NCBI GenBank assembly: GCA_016710285.1
Contig: JADJXR010000001.1
Location: forward strand, 3,102,501-3,166,500
Direction of reading: 5' to 3'
Origin: Chlorobiota bacterium
GTDB taxonomy: Bacteria > Bacteroidota > Ignavibacteria > OLB7
Length of the DNA stretch: 64,000 nucleotides
Part shown: positions 1 to 8,960 of the stretch, in pieces
Position numbering within the stretch: position 1 is the first letter of the stretch
Layout of the letters: each line of letters opens with the position of its first letter
The notes under the pieces: generated by a model
The model's database searches: none
Told to the model about the DNA's origin: nothing
The model's input: the letters and a program-made list of their open reading frames with translations, nothing else
Made by a program: the position numbers and the translations under genes

Positions 1-749
1 GGGCGCAACCGTGCGTGAAATCCCGTCACCGGCTGGGTGTAGTTTTGGGGGATCGTGGCCTGGCGATCAAACACCCCAAACGCGTCGTTCCCGAAGTCCA
101 ACAACTGGTCGCCGAACTCATCGGCAACGGCAAGCAGCCGGAAGGTTCCGGCGGGAAGCCCTTCCAGCGAGAAAAGCCCGTCGTCGCTGATGGGGGCAAC
201 AAAATCGGGACGGACGGAGTCGGGGCGAAGGGTGTCAAGGAACCGTGAGTTCCCCGGGGGAACAAGCCACGCAAACACCACCGCCCGCCGTTTGGCAACG
301 CCGGCAACGGTCCCGCGAATCGTCCCGCTGTCAAGGTTCGGTCCGGTGGCAAACCGAAGCGTGCGCCCGCGGCCAAGCCGGTTGTTCGACAAGTCGGTCA
401 GCCCTGCGCCAAAGGTCACGGCGTAGGTGCGGTTCGGCAGCAGCGGCTGGCGGAAGGTGATCTCTAGCTCGCGCCCGCTCCAGTCAAATTCCGGCGGCGT
501 TGCGGGGATTGGCGTTATCACCACGTTTTGGGCCGCTGCACCTTCGTTGAGATACTCGCTGAACTCCACCGTCACGCTCTCCCCAGCAAAATTGATCGTC
601 CCATCGGTGGGGTTGGTGCCGATAATCTCCGGAGCGGTTGTGTCGGGGGGGCCGCCACGCGGGGCCGCGCCCTGGCCGCTGGCGCAACCGCCAATCACCG
701 CAGCAAGGGAAAGCAGAAGCAAAAAATGGAATGGCATCAATGATGTCAT
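1..749 (-). CDS. Ig-like-domain lipoprotein, C-terminus cut off by window edge
   Basis: The reverse strand from 749 is open to the window edge. The N-terminus reads MTSLMPFHFLLLLSLAAVIGGC: a hydrophobic stretch ending in a lipobox (I-G-G-C), so this should be a lipid-anchored envelope protein. A second in-frame ATG at 737 is equally possible; neither has a clear Shine-Dalgarno. After a Pro/Gly-rich spacer the sequence (DTTAPEIIGTNPTDGT, then VTVEFSEYL, then LPNRTYAVTFGAGLTDLSNN) fits the bacterial Ig-like fold of the Big_5/SbsA type, common in Bacteroidota lipoproteins. A second part (GTIRGTVAGVAKRRAVVFAW, later GLFSLEGLPAGTFRLLAVAD) resembles a carboxypeptidase-regulatory or transthyretin-like beta-sandwich. 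Role unknown; a cell-surface structural or binding role is inference. At least 249 residues are visible. Confidence 0.72.
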   Translation of the reverse strand, partial: MTSLMPFHFLLLLSLAAVIGGCASGQGAAPRGGPPDTTAPEIIGTNPTDGTINFAGESVTVEFSEYLNEGAAAQNVVITPIPATPPEFDWSGRELEITFRQPLLPNRTYAVTFGAGLTDLSNNRLGRGRTLRFATGPNLDSGTIRGTVAGVAKRRAVVFAWLVPPGNSRFLDTLRPDSVRPDFVAPISDDGLFSLEGLPAGTFRLLAVADEFGDQLLDFGNDAFGVFDRQATIPQNYTQPVTGFHARLR

Positions 750-887
750 CAATGCAAAATGGAGTTGATGATGTGTGCAGAAGCTGTTGCTGGCGTGGGG
801 GAAGGGAAGGGGGCGTTCCCTCCGTTTCCTTCCCGAGATTTTTCTCTCATTTCTTCTCTCGTTACTTCTCCTCTCATGCCCCCCCTC

Positions 888-2606
888 TCAGTCTGGCCCC
901 TTTGCCAGCCCGTACCCTCGGGTATCGCTCCAGCCAATAAACAACGGTTTCGCCAAGCTATCCGTTTCAATCCGCACGGCATCCACCCTGCCCGATACCG
1001 TTGGCCGCTCCACCAGCCGATGCCCCATTGCCCGCAGCGAGTCGGCAGCCCCGGCGGTGAACGCGCCACGCTCGTGGAACAGGGTGTCGGGAAGCCATTG
1101 GTGATGGATGCGCGGGGCGTTGCCGGCAGCAGCAAGGTCCATTCCGTAATCAATTTGGGAATGGATCATCTGCAGTACGGTGGTGATGATGGTGCTTCCG
1201 CCGGGCGTTCCCACCACCATCCAGGGCTTGCCGTCGCGCAGCACAATCGTTGGGGTCATGGAACTCAGCATCCGTTTGCCAGGTTGGATTGCGTTCGCGC
1301 TGCGGCCAATCAACCCAAATTGGTTCGGTGTGTTCGGGCGGGCGCTGAAGTCGTCCATCTCATTGTTCAAAAAAAATCCCGCGCCCCCCACCACCAACTT
1401 GCTCCCGAACGCGCTGTTCAGCGTGGTGGTGACGCTGACGCAATTCCCGTGGCGGTCCACAACGGAGTAGTGGGTGGTTTGCTGGCTTTCGCGTTGGAAT
1501 GCCTTGGGGTCCCCGTGGCCAACGGCACTGCTTGGCGTTGCGCGTGGGGTGATGTTGGCGGCGCGTGCGGCGGCATATTCCTGGCTGGTTAGTCCGGCAA
1601 CCGGTATCTCAACAAAATCTGGGTCGCCTAAAAATTCGGCGCGGTCGGCGTAGGCGCGGCGCATCACCTCGGCCAGGAAATGAGCGTGCGGGGCGGAGTG
1701 GAAGGGGAGCTGGCGGAAGTCTTGCGGCTCCATCATTTTCAACATCTGCACCAGCAGGACCCCGCCGCTGGAGGGTGGGGGCATGGTGATGATTTCATAG
1801 CCCCGATACGTGGCGCGCAGTGGGGTTCGCTCGGTTGCCGAATAATCGGCAAGGTCCGCAGCGGTGATGATCCCGCCGGAACGTTGCATCTGCTCCACAA
1901 TCAGCCGTGCGGTTTGGCCGCCGTAGAAGCCTTGTTTCCCCAAGTCGGCAATCCGCCGAAGCGTTGCGGCAAGCTCCGGCTGGCGGAAGGTCAGCCCCGC
2001 CGCCAACGTGGAATCCCCGGGCAAAAAGATGGCGCGGGTTGAGGGGAATTGCAGGAACGGATCCCGCTTTTCAGCAAGGTCATCATGCAGCCGTGGATGA
2101 ATCGTGAACCCGGAATCAGCAAGGGCAATGGCTGGCTGAAGGACCTCTGGAAGCGGCTTGCTGCCGTAGCGTTCCAGCGCAAGAAGCAGCCCCGCCGGGG
2201 ACCCGGGAACGCCCGCAGCAAGCGCGCCAAGCTGTGCCCGTTCGGGAAGGAAATTGCCGCTGGAATCAAGGAACATATCGCGGGTTGCCGCCGCCGGGGC
2301 GCGTTCGCGGAAGTCAATGGTGGTGGTGCGTCCGTCGCTCATGCGGATCACCATGAACCCGCCGCCTCCCAAGTTCCCCGCCTGCGGGTAGGTGACGGCC
2401 AGCGCAAATCCCACAGCCACCGCAGCATCCACCGCGTTCCCGCCGTTCCGCAGGACCCGCAACCCTGCTTCTGTTGCTTCCGGCGTGGCCGCGCTGACCA
2501 TTCCCGTGGCCGAGCGTGCTTCGCCAGGAGCATCATGCGCCGGCTGGTTTCCCTGAATTACGCAAGCAATCAGCAGCAGAGGTAGAAGAAGGAGGGAAGA
2601 GCGCAT
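888..2606 (-). CDS. ggt: Gamma-glutamyltransferase (lipoprotein form)
   Basis: 572 residues, full length for the family. The enzyme hydrolyses glutathione or transfers its gamma-glutamyl group in the periplasm. The precursor is autocleaved before a catalytic threonine; here that is T377 in QQTTHYSVVDRHGNCVSV, giving a large subunit up to 376 and a small subunit 377-572. Other family blocks are visible: GMVSAATPEATEAG (35-48), GGNAVDAAVA (55-64), FFLNNEMDDFS (411-421), LSSMTPTIVLRDGKPW (447-462) and the GTPGGSTIITTVLQM oxyanion region (466-480). The N-terminus ends in a lipobox (L-I-A-C, Cys15), so the enzyme is probably membrane-tethered rather than soluble. It stands alone on the minus strand between the Ig-like lipoprotein gene and an upstream repeat cluster. 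Identification is secure; substrate preference is not. Confidence 0.95.
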   Translation of the reverse strand: MRSSLLLLPLLLIACVIQGNQPAHDAPGEARSATGMVSAATPEATEAGLRVLRNGGNAVDAAVAVGFALAVTYPQAGNLGGGGFMVIRMSDGRTTTIDFRERAPAAATRDMFLDSSGNFLPERAQLGALAAGVPGSPAGLLLALERYGSKPLPEVLQPAIALADSGFTIHPRLHDDLAEKRDPFLQFPSTRAIFLPGDSTLAAGLTFRQPELAATLRRIADLGKQGFYGGQTARLIVEQMQRSGGIITAADLADYSATERTPLRATYRGYEIITMPPPSSGGVLLVQMLKMMEPQDFRQLPFHSAPHAHFLAEVMRRAYADRAEFLGDPDFVEIPVAGLTSQEYAAARAANITPRATPSSAVGHGDPKAFQRESQQTTHYSVVDRHGNCVSVTTTLNSAFGSKLVVGGAGFFLNNEMDDFSARPNTPNQFGLIGRSANAIQPGKRMLSSMTPTIVLRDGKPWMVVGTPGGSTIITTVLQMIHSQIDYGMDLAAAGNAPRIHHQWLPDTLFHERGAFTAGAADSLRAMGHRLVERPTVSGRVDAVRIETDSLAKPLFIGWSDTRGYGLAKGPD

Positions 2607-2655
2607 TTGATTATTCCATAAACGTGTGATTCCAAGCCCATAGGCAACACCTGTG

Positions 2656-3003
2656 TCGGGGCCGCTACCCTTCGGCTGGGCCCCGACAAAGATCGGGGCC
2701 GCTACCCCGACTTTGTCGGGACAACCACCGCAAAGGGTAGCCGAAGGTCTTTAGCCTTCGGCGTCATCTTCGGCCTTCGATCCTCGGCCCCGACAAAGGT
2801 CGGGGCCGCTACCCTTCGGCTGGGCCCCGACAAAGATCGGGGCCGCTACCCCGACTTTGTCGGGACAACCACTGCAAAGGGTAGCCGAAGGTCTTTAGCC
2901 TTCGGCGTCATCTTCGGCCTTCGATCCTGGGCAGGCTAAAGACCTGTTATCAATCCCGACGGATGTCGGGGCCGCTACCCCGACGGATGTCGGGGCCGCT
3001 ACC
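2656..3003. repeat. Tandem 144-bp repeat made of short palindromes
   Basis: Two copies of a 144-bp unit begin at 2656 and 2800 and are almost identical; a shorter degenerate third part reaches 3003. Each unit strings together short inverted repeats: CCCGAC-ttt-GTCGGG, and CCGAAGG-tctttag-CCTTCGG. The same palindromes recur at 8961, 15909, 26221 and 33041. The cluster fills the gap between ggt (start 2606) and the next gene (stop 3012). There is no long T tract beside the stems, so they do not look like simple terminators. They resemble REP-type elements. Confidence 0.85.
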
Positions 3004-3011
3004 CTTTGGCG

Positions 3012-3773
3012 TTATCCAACCACAATTTTCCGCACCCGTTGTTGAAGGTTCAGGCCGTCGTTGTCGCCCCAGGCGGTTTCGTAGTTGTTGGTGAATCCTA
3101 GCTGGCCGTATCCCCGCACTTCTGCAATCTGCGCTTCCTCATCAAGGTCGTCGAATCCGTCAACGGTTTGGGTGAATCCCGGGTGCTCGTCGTACTTGGC
3201 GGGGTTCACCACTGCGAAGACTTGCGGCGGATCCAGCGGTATCGGTTGGTCCCCGCGATTGGGCCAGGCATCGTCCGGCTGCACAACCACTTCGCCATTG
3301 CGGAACATCGCTTTGCCAGTAAGGATAAACCGCCCTTCATCCTCCACATGGAACTCCGCTTCGGGGGCAAGGGTGCTGCATTTCAGCAGGAACTCGCACA
3401 GCAAGTAGGCGTTGAATTCGTTGTCGGCAACGTGGGTGATTCCGCTGGCAACCGAGCTGTCGCGAACGCCCCCCCAACGGACGGTGAACAGCCCTTCCAA
3501 CTCCATCGCCCGAACCGCCGCAAGCTCATCTTGAAGCTCAATTTTCTTTGCCAGCAATCGCTTGCGGAAGTGGTAGCGTGCGGTGTGGTAGGGCATGTCG
3601 GGGATGTGGTCGTAGTTGGGGAACAGGATGTACCGCTTCAGCCCAATGCGGTCGCAACTCCAGATGAATTCGGAGTTGTACCAGTGCTGCAACCTGGCGA
3701 TCTCCTTCCAAATGCTGTCCGGCAGTGGGGTGGTTCCGGTGTCGGGGACGTAGTAACGGAGTGCGCGTGGCAT
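3012..3773 (-). CDS. Hypothetical protein, 253 residues
   Basis: I do not recognise this family. I chose the ATG at 3773 because the protein then begins MPRALRYYVPDTGTTPLPDS, while the upstream extension to 3869 is Cys/Arg-rich and looks non-coding. There is no signal peptide or membrane segment, so the product is probably cytoplasmic. It is acidic and rich in aromatic residues (IWKEIARLQHWYNSEFIWS; YHFRKRLLAKKIELQDELAA, possibly helical). The C-terminal third is acidic (GFDDLDEEAQIAEVRGYGQL). It is a single gene: its stop lies against the repeat cluster downstream and the OmpA/PD40 gene lies 139 bp upstream. No clear Shine-Dalgarno. The coding case rests on length, composition and the lack of any competing frame. 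Confidence 0.6.
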   Translation of the reverse strand: MPRALRYYVPDTGTTPLPDSIWKEIARLQHWYNSEFIWSCDRIGLKRYILFPNYDHIPDMPYHTARYHFRKRLLAKKIELQDELAAVRAMELEGLFTVRWGGVRDSSVASGITHVADNEFNAYLLCEFLLKCSTLAPEAEFHVEDEGRFILTGKAMFRNGEVVVQPDDAWPNRGDQPIPLDPPQVFAVVNPAKYDEHPGFTQTVDGFDDLDEEAQIAEVRGYGQLGFTNNYETAWGDNDGLNLQQRVRKIVVG

Positions 3774-3912
3774 GATGGTTGGTTGATAAGCAAAAAATGC
3801 GCAGCGGAGGAGAGCGGAGGGCCGCTGCAATGAAAGAAATCTGGTGCAAAGAAATCTGGTGCGCGGCATGGTGTCCCGTTGCCACGCACCAGATGCGGTC
3901 TGCCGTCCGGTG

Positions 3913-5133
3913 CTACTTCATGTCGAACTCTTGCCCGCCGCCTGCCCCTCCGGTTCGCACAATCTCGATATGGATACGGCGTTGCGCGGCGCGGTCGGCA
4001 CGGTCGCGACTTTCGCCGCCGCCGATGTAGCGGAACTGAATCCGCCCGTCACTTTTTAGCTGGCGGTAATCTTCGTTGCCGCTGGCGGCCAGCATTTGGT
4101 CCAGGTGGTGGCCGCTGTACCAGGCGCGCAATCCCGAAAGCTCAAGGTTCCCAATCTGGTCGCCACGGCTGATCTCATACTCCATCTTGGCATTGTCCTG
4201 GAACGTCACCGTCTCATCTTCCAAATATTTCCCCACGAACTGCTTCGGGTCCGCATAGCCGGTGATCCGAACCTCCAACACTTCCCCGGGGAGCATGCTG
4301 GCTTTGAACCGTGGGACGATCTCCTTCAGCGTGGTTCCCGTCACCTCCTTGAAAATCCCTTCGATTGTTTCGCTGTAGCTCAGGTAATCTTTGTACCGCT
4401 TGGACCCTTTGCGGAACCGCTCGATGTAGGTGGCATCGCCAAGCGGGCCTTCCAACAGCGGGTACAGCCCATCAAGGTTTTCGCGGGTGTTGGGGCGGTA
4501 GTAGCCGGTGACGAAGAAGGGGACGTTGTAGCGGCCAAGATCGAATTCCGCCAGCGAGATCGGCCCGAACTTCACGGTTGCCGTGGCTTGTTCGTTGGCG
4601 AACGGCGTGGTGATGCTGGCCGAGCGCGGCGGAAGATCCCGGACGGTTGCCTGGAACCGGTACTTCCGCTCGGCGGGAAGGAACTGCTCGTACTCTTTCA
4701 CCTGTGGGTTGGTGGCGAACGTGGCCACCGTCTGCCCGGTGGCTTCATCAATCACCTCCACAACGCTGGGAAGCGGGTTCCCCGTGGTGGAGTCAACCAC
4801 GCTGACAAGGATGCGGGTTATCCCCTCGCCAAAAACGTTCGGCGTGCCGTAGTAGATGTCCAATCCCCCTTGCCCGCCGTCGCGCCCGCTGGCGAAGTAG
4901 AACCGTTCATGCTTCGATGGAGCAAAGAAAAACAGCTCATCCTTCTTGCTGTTAATCAGCGACCCGAGGTTCGAGGCCTGCCCCCATTCTGCCCCTTCGC
5001 GAACCGCCATGAATACGTCGTAGCCGCCAAAGCCGGAGCGGCCGTTGCTGCTGAAATACAGGGTCCCGCCGTCGGAGGTAATGTTTGGCGAACGCTCGTC
5101 GTTTTTGGTGTTGACCATTGGGCCGGCGTTCAT
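3913..5133 (-). CDS. OmpA/PD40 outer-membrane protein, C-terminal part of a frameshifted gene
   Basis: This is the larger part of one gene whose N-terminus is in another frame at 5157-5705. The first in-frame ATG is at 5133, but homologous sequence in this frame continues back to about 5277 (SVNTSAWESQPSISSDGKTI, then FASNRKGGYGKTDIWY), a typical PD40/WD40-like propeller blade. More blades follow (DERSPNITSDGGTLYFSSNG, then GFGGYDVFMA), then a carboxypeptidase-regulatory-like domain (GNPLPSVVEVIDEATGQTVA). The C-terminus is OmpA-like in layout (EVRITGYADP, then LSGLRAWYSGHHL, ending ADRAAQRRIHIEIVRT) but diverged from the canonical peptidoglycan-binding motif. In Bacteroidota this architecture is typical of peptidoglycan-linked outer-membrane proteins. 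Repaired, the gene would encode about 597 residues. Confidence 0.8.
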   Translation of the reverse strand: MNAGPMVNTKNDERSPNITSDGGTLYFSSNGRSGFGGYDVFMAVREGAEWGQASNLGSLINSKKDELFFFAPSKHERFYFASGRDGGQGGLDIYYGTPNVFGEGITRILVSVVDSTTGNPLPSVVEVIDEATGQTVATFATNPQVKEYEQFLPAERKYRFQATVRDLPPRSASITTPFANEQATATVKFGPISLAEFDLGRYNVPFFVTGYYRPNTRENLDGLYPLLEGPLGDATYIERFRKGSKRYKDYLSYSETIEGIFKEVTGTTLKEIVPRFKASMLPGEVLEVRITGYADPKQFVGKYLEDETVTFQDNAKMEYEISRGDQIGNLELSGLRAWYSGHHLDQMLAASGNEDYRQLKSDGRIQFRYIGGGESRDRADRAAQRRIHIEIVRTGGAGGGQEFDMK

Positions 5134-5156
5134 CGGCGTGGACCACTGCTGCCCGC

Positions 5157-5705
5157 TCAGGGTGGTGTACCAGATGTCGGTTTTGCCATATCCCCCTTTG
5201 CGGTTGCTGGCAAACCAAATCGTTTTCCCGTCGCTGCTGATCGAGGGTTGCGACTCCCATGCCGACGTGTTGACGCTTCCCCCAGGTTCCGAATGTTGGT
5301 GATCCGCCCGTCGGCAATTTCCGCGATGTAGAGGTCGGTGCTTCCCTTGCCGTCGGGCCCATCATCGGCACTGAAGACGACGGTTTTGCCGTCGGCAGCA
5401 ATCGCCACCGCGCCGTCGTTGCCGCTGCTGTTCAGTGGCGATCCTGGGTTTACCGGGGTCCCATATCCCCCCTGCACCCGGCTTGCGCTGAAGATGTCCG
5501 CTTCCCCCAGCGTCCCTTCCGCACGGGTGGAGGTCAGCAGAAGCGTGCCGCGGTCCTTGGAGAGTGCCGGCCCGTAATCGTCCTGGGCCGAGTTGACGGC
5601 ATCAATGGTTCGGATTTCGTACGTGTAGTTGAACAGCTCCTGCCCCAATGCCGAACCGGCAAGGCCAAGCAACAGAAATAGAGTAGCACATGTGCGGCGG
5701 TTCAT
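5157..5705 (-). CDS. OmpA/PD40 outer-membrane protein, N-terminal part of a frameshifted gene
   Basis: It begins MNRRTCATLFLLLGLAGSAL followed by GQE, a clear signal peptide. The first 140 or so residues hold PD40 blades (DDYGPALSKDRGTLLLTSTR, then GEADIFSASR). After NIRNLG the frame turns into unrelated sequence and stops at 5157. At 5279-5283 the plus strand has a run of five C. One more base there would give NLGGSVNTSAWESQPSIS and join this frame to the 5133-3913 frame without loss. I therefore read 5705-3913 as one gene with a one-base loss in a homopolymer. It lies 36 bp downstream of the beta-barrel gene that starts at 6563, so the two are probably co-transcribed. Confidence 0.78.
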   Translation of the reverse strand: MNRRTCATLFLLLGLAGSALGQELFNYTYEIRTIDAVNSAQDDYGPALSKDRGTLLLTSTRAEGTLGEADIFSASRVQGGYGTPVNPGSPLNSSGNDGAVAIAADGKTVVFSADDGPDGKGSTDLYIAEIADGRITNIRNLGEASTRRHGSRNPRSAATGKRFGLPATAKGDMAKPTSGTPP

Positions 5706-5741
5706 AGACCCTGTGTTTGGTTGGTTCAGATTTCGGTTAAT

Positions 5742-6563
5742 TCAGATGGAGAAAAGAATGCCAAGCGTGAATTGAATCGGGCTGGTTTTCCAGTCGTCTT
5801 CTTTGGAGATTTTGGTGAATGGAAAGCCGTACAGCAACTCCGGATTCAGGAAGATTGCATCGCTGATTTCAATGGTTGCGCCAAGCCCGCCCCGAAGCTC
5901 GAACTGCAACGTGTTGACGATGTCAAGCTCGCCGCTGAACAACTCCTGCTCGGTCCCTGTCCCGTTTTGGAACTCCACCCCACTTGGCGTGGTGATCTCC
6001 TCCGTCTTCGTGAAATCTTTCCCCATCACAATCCCTGCCGATGGCCCCAACGCCACGTACAGCCCGAAGTCCGCCAGCGTGTAGGTTCCCAGAAGGTCAA
6101 TGTTGAAGGTGGCAAGGTTGGCTTCCAACCGGTCGGTGAAGATGACGTTCTCCACCTGATTGTTCTGCCCAAAAAATGGCACCGGGTCGCTGGCGGTTTC
6201 AAAATTCCCTTTGCGGGATTCGTAGGCAAGCCGCGGGGAAAGGGAGAGTTGGTCCGTTAGCGGGATCATCGCCTTTGCGCCGAACACCGGGCCAATTCCG
6301 GAGCCTTCATCGAACGTGCAGCAGACGATCCCGTTCTCGGTCAGCACAAACTCCCCGCTGTGCATGTTGAAGTTGATCCCGGCGTAGGGGCCAACCAGAA
6401 TGCCGCGTGCGTCGGGGTTCAGAATCCGGTCGAACGGCAGGGGGGAAGGACGCACCGCAACGGCGTTGTTGGCGGGGGGCTGCAAGGGTTGCGCGGTTCC
6501 TTGCTCCGGCAACATTGCTGCCAGCATCAGCAGCAGAAAGGGGAGGCGTAGCGGTGTTTGCAT
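5742..6563 (-). CDS. Outer-membrane beta-barrel protein (PorT-like type)
   Basis: 273 residues from the ATG at 6563, which opens a signal peptide (MQTPLRLPFLLLMLAAMLPE, cleavage near GTAQ). The longer frame upstream has no support. The mature protein has alternating short strands and glycines with a late pattern typical of small beta-barrels (GPYAGINFNMHSGEFVL; LSLSPRLAYESRKGNFE; FGLYVALGPSAGIVMGKDF; FELRGGLGATIEISDAIFL; final PIQFTLGILFSI). It ends in an aromatic/hydrophobic residue pattern fit for insertion by the BAM machinery. It is 36 bp upstream of the OmpA/PD40 gene and divergent from recG. No specific function can be assigned. Confidence 0.75.
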   Translation of the reverse strand: MQTPLRLPFLLLMLAAMLPEQGTAQPLQPPANNAVAVRPSPLPFDRILNPDARGILVGPYAGINFNMHSGEFVLTENGIVCCTFDEGSGIGPVFGAKAMIPLTDQLSLSPRLAYESRKGNFETASDPVPFFGQNNQVENVIFTDRLEANLATFNIDLLGTYTLADFGLYVALGPSAGIVMGKDFTKTEEITTPSGVEFQNGTGTEQELFSGELDIVNTLQFELRGGLGATIEISDAIFLNPELLYGFPFTKISKEDDWKTSPIQFTLGILFSI

Positions 6564-6630
6564 CGGCAGATAGGTTGTTGGTCGTTGCCAAATCCGGAGG
6601 CTGCGCGTTCGGTTCGGCGGTTGGTTGTTG

Positions 6631-6638
6631 TAACTTTG
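6631..6638 (+). promoter_or_regulatory. TAnnTTTG -7 box for recG
   Basis: TAACTTTG lies 52 bp before the recG start and matches the Bacteroidota -7 consensus TAnnTTTG. A TTG-type -33 element is not unambiguous. Confidence 0.4.
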
Positions 6639-6682
6639 GGCACGGCAATGGCGGAAATTCCCCAGCCGGTTCAAGTGCCGCG

Positions 6683-6690
6683 CAAAAGTA
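6683..6690 (-). promoter_or_regulatory. TAnnTTTG -7 box for the beta-barrel/OmpA pair
   Basis: Reading the minus strand, TACTTTTG matches TAnnTTTG. It abuts the recG start codon and points toward the gene starting at 6563, which would give an untranslated leader of roughly 115 bases. Confidence 0.33.
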
Positions 6691-8922
6691 ATGACAACTC
6701 CCGCAAAACGCACACGCCCCGAAGGAGAAATTAAAGCCGAGGATGTGAAGAACGCCGGGGGGGATCTGTTCCCCCTGCAGTTCGTGAAAGGAATCGGCCC
6801 AGCACGCGCCGCTGCATTGGCCGAAGCTGGCGTGCGGACCGTGCGGGACCTTCTGATGTTCACCCCCAAGTCATATCTGGACCGCCGCACCGTGCTCCCG
6901 CTTCGGCAAACCAGGCTGCTGCTTGGTGGTGAGGAAGGAATCCCCGACCAAATCACCGCCATTGTGACGGTCCGCCGGATGGAAATTCTGCAAAGCGGAC
7001 GCGGGCAGAAACGGCTGATTATGCGCGTTGGGGACCCAACCGGCGATGCCAATCTGGTCTTCTTCCAAGGGGCGCAGTATTTCATCAAATCCTACCAAGT
7101 GGGGGATAGCCTGGCGATTAGCGGCCCGGCAGAAATCTTTGGCGGAATGCTGCAATGGACCCATCCCGAAATTGAAAAATTGGAGGAGGAGGAGCGGGGG
7201 TTGATCCACAGCGGGCGGATTATCCCGCAGTACCGCGAAACCGCACGGATGAAATCCGCAGGGCTTAGCAGCCGCTCCATGCGGAAGCTGATGGAAGCCA
7301 CCTTCCAGCGATACGTTGCCGAGGAACTCCGCGAAACCTTAACTGATGAACTGATCCGCGAGTACGCACTGCTCCCCCTTGCCGATGCCGTCTATCAGAT
7401 GCACTTCCCGGGCGATGAAGAGCTTCTGAAACAAGCGTTGTACCGGATGAAGTTCGAGGAACTCTTCTTCTTTGAACTTGGCCTTGCCTACCGGAAGGAG
7501 GTCCAGCTTAGCTCCGAACCAGGCATCAGCTTCAACATCCACAGTGCCCTTGCGCGGCAGCTGTTGGACAAGCTCGGTTTTGAGCTTACCGCCGCGCAAC
7601 GCCGCGCAATGAAGGAGATTTTGGCCGACATGGAGAAGCCAACGGCAATGAACCGACTGCTGCAAGGGGACGTTGGTTCCGGCAAAACAATCGTGGCGGT
7701 GTTGGCAATGCTGGTGGCGGTGGAGAACGGCTACCAATGCGCCATGATGGTCCCCACCGAAATCTTGAGCGAGCAACACGCCCGCACGCTGCAACGGCTG
7801 TTGGAAGGCTTGCCGGTGAAGGTGACGCAGTTGGTGGGGGGGCAAAAAAAACGGGCACGCGAGGAGGTGCTATATCAGCTTCGGAACAACGAGACGAACA
7901 TCATTGTGGGGACCCACGCGCTGTTCCAGGAGGGGGTGGAGTACGCCAATCTTGGGCTGGTGGTGATTGATGAGCAGCACCGCTTTGGCGTTGAGCAACG
8001 CGCACGGCTGCGGAACAAAGGTCGCCGCCCCGACACCCTGATTATGACCGCCACCCCAATCCCCCGAACCCTAACAATGACCCTGTACGGGGACCTTGAT
8101 GTCAGCATCATTGATGAGCTTCCCGCAGGGCGCAAGCCAATCCGCACCGCCATTCGGTTCGAGAATCAGTTGGATGCTGTCTGGAATTTTGTCCGAAGCG
8201 AGGTGATGGCCGGGCGGCAGGCGTACATCGTCTATCCGCTGGTGGAGAAGTCGGAGAAATTGGAGCTGAAGTCGGCAGTGGAGCATTACGAGTTCTTGAA
8301 GGAGAGCGTCTTCCCTGACCTCCGCTTGGGGCTGCTTCATGGGCAGATGCTGTGGTACGAGAAGGAGGACGCCATGCGTGATTTCCTTGAGCGGAAGGTG
8401 GATATTCTTATCGCCACCACGGTGATCGAGGTGGGCATTGACGTTCCGAACGCCTCGGTGATGGTGATTGAGAATGCCGAGCGGTTTGGGTTGTCGCAGC
8501 TGCACCAGCTTCGCGGGCGGGTGGGGCGGGGTGCCGATCAATCCTTCTGCATCTTGCTGACGAAGGACCACTACCGCTACCAGATGCGGCGCGGGATCAG
8601 CGCGAACGAGGCACGCCAGGAACGCCGCGCCGCAATCCGCCGGCTGGCCGCAATGGCCGAGACCAACGACGGTTTCCGCATCAGCGAAATTGACCTTGAG
8701 CTTCGCGGCCCCGGCGATGTTGTGGGAACGCGCCAAAGCGGGTTGCCGGAGTTCCACCACGCCAACCTTATCACCGATGGGCCAATCGTTGGGGCGGCCC
8801 GCGACGCAGCGTTCGGGGTCATCCGCCGCGACCCTGAGCTGCAATCGCCCGCCAACCAGCGCATCGCCCAAGCCTTCCAAGACTCCATCAAACGCTCGCT
8901 GAAATATGCTGATGTTGGGTAG
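6691..8922 (+). CDS. recG: ATP-dependent DNA helicase RecG
   Basis: 743 residues, complete. RecG reverses stalled replication forks and migrates branched DNA in the cytoplasm. The N-terminal wedge/OB region carries the family opening LQFVKGIGPARAAALAEAGV (29-48) and FTPKSYLDRR (57-66). The helicase motor follows: Walker A GDVGSGKT (326-333), Walker B with the RecG-type DEQH (427-430), motif III TATPIPRTL (453-461), and the C-terminal motifs ATTVIEVGIDVPNASVMVIE and QLHQLRGRVGRG. The length is usual for RecG. The ATG at 6691 leaves a 127-bp divergent intergenic region that holds two candidate -7 boxes. No operon partner follows; the 3' side is a repeat cluster. Confidence 0.97.
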   Translation: MTTPAKRTRPEGEIKAEDVKNAGGDLFPLQFVKGIGPARAAALAEAGVRTVRDLLMFTPKSYLDRRTVLPLRQTRLLLGGEEGIPDQITAIVTVRRMEILQSGRGQKRLIMRVGDPTGDANLVFFQGAQYFIKSYQVGDSLAISGPAEIFGGMLQWTHPEIEKLEEEERGLIHSGRIIPQYRETARMKSAGLSSRSMRKLMEATFQRYVAEELRETLTDELIREYALLPLADAVYQMHFPGDEELLKQALYRMKFEELFFFELGLAYRKEVQLSSEPGISFNIHSALARQLLDKLGFELTAAQRRAMKEILADMEKPTAMNRLLQGDVGSGKTIVAVLAMLVAVENGYQCAMMVPTEILSEQHARTLQRLLEGLPVKVTQLVGGQKKRAREEVLYQLRNNETNIIVGTHALFQEGVEYANLGLVVIDEQHRFGVEQRARLRNKGRRPDTLIMTATPIPRTLTMTLYGDLDVSIIDELPAGRKPIRTAIRFENQLDAVWNFVRSEVMAGRQAYIVYPLVEKSEKLELKSAVEHYEFLKESVFPDLRLGLLHGQMLWYEKEDAMRDFLERKVDILIATTVIEVGIDVPNASVMVIENAERFGLSQLHQLRGRVGRGADQSFCILLTKDHYRYQMRRGISANEARQERRAAIRRLAAMAETNDGFRISEIDLELRGPGDVVGTRQSGLPEFHHANLITDGPIVGAARDAAFGVIRRDPELQSPANQRIAQAFQDSIKRSLKYADVG

Positions 8923-8960
8923 ATGGGAAAAGGGGTGGGGCAAGCGGTTATCGTTCTCCA

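Noticed and set aside
2656..3003. Rho-independent terminators in the palindromic clusters
   Set aside because: The stems are short, repeated many times and mostly lack a following T tract; similar sites lie in promoter-side gaps as well.
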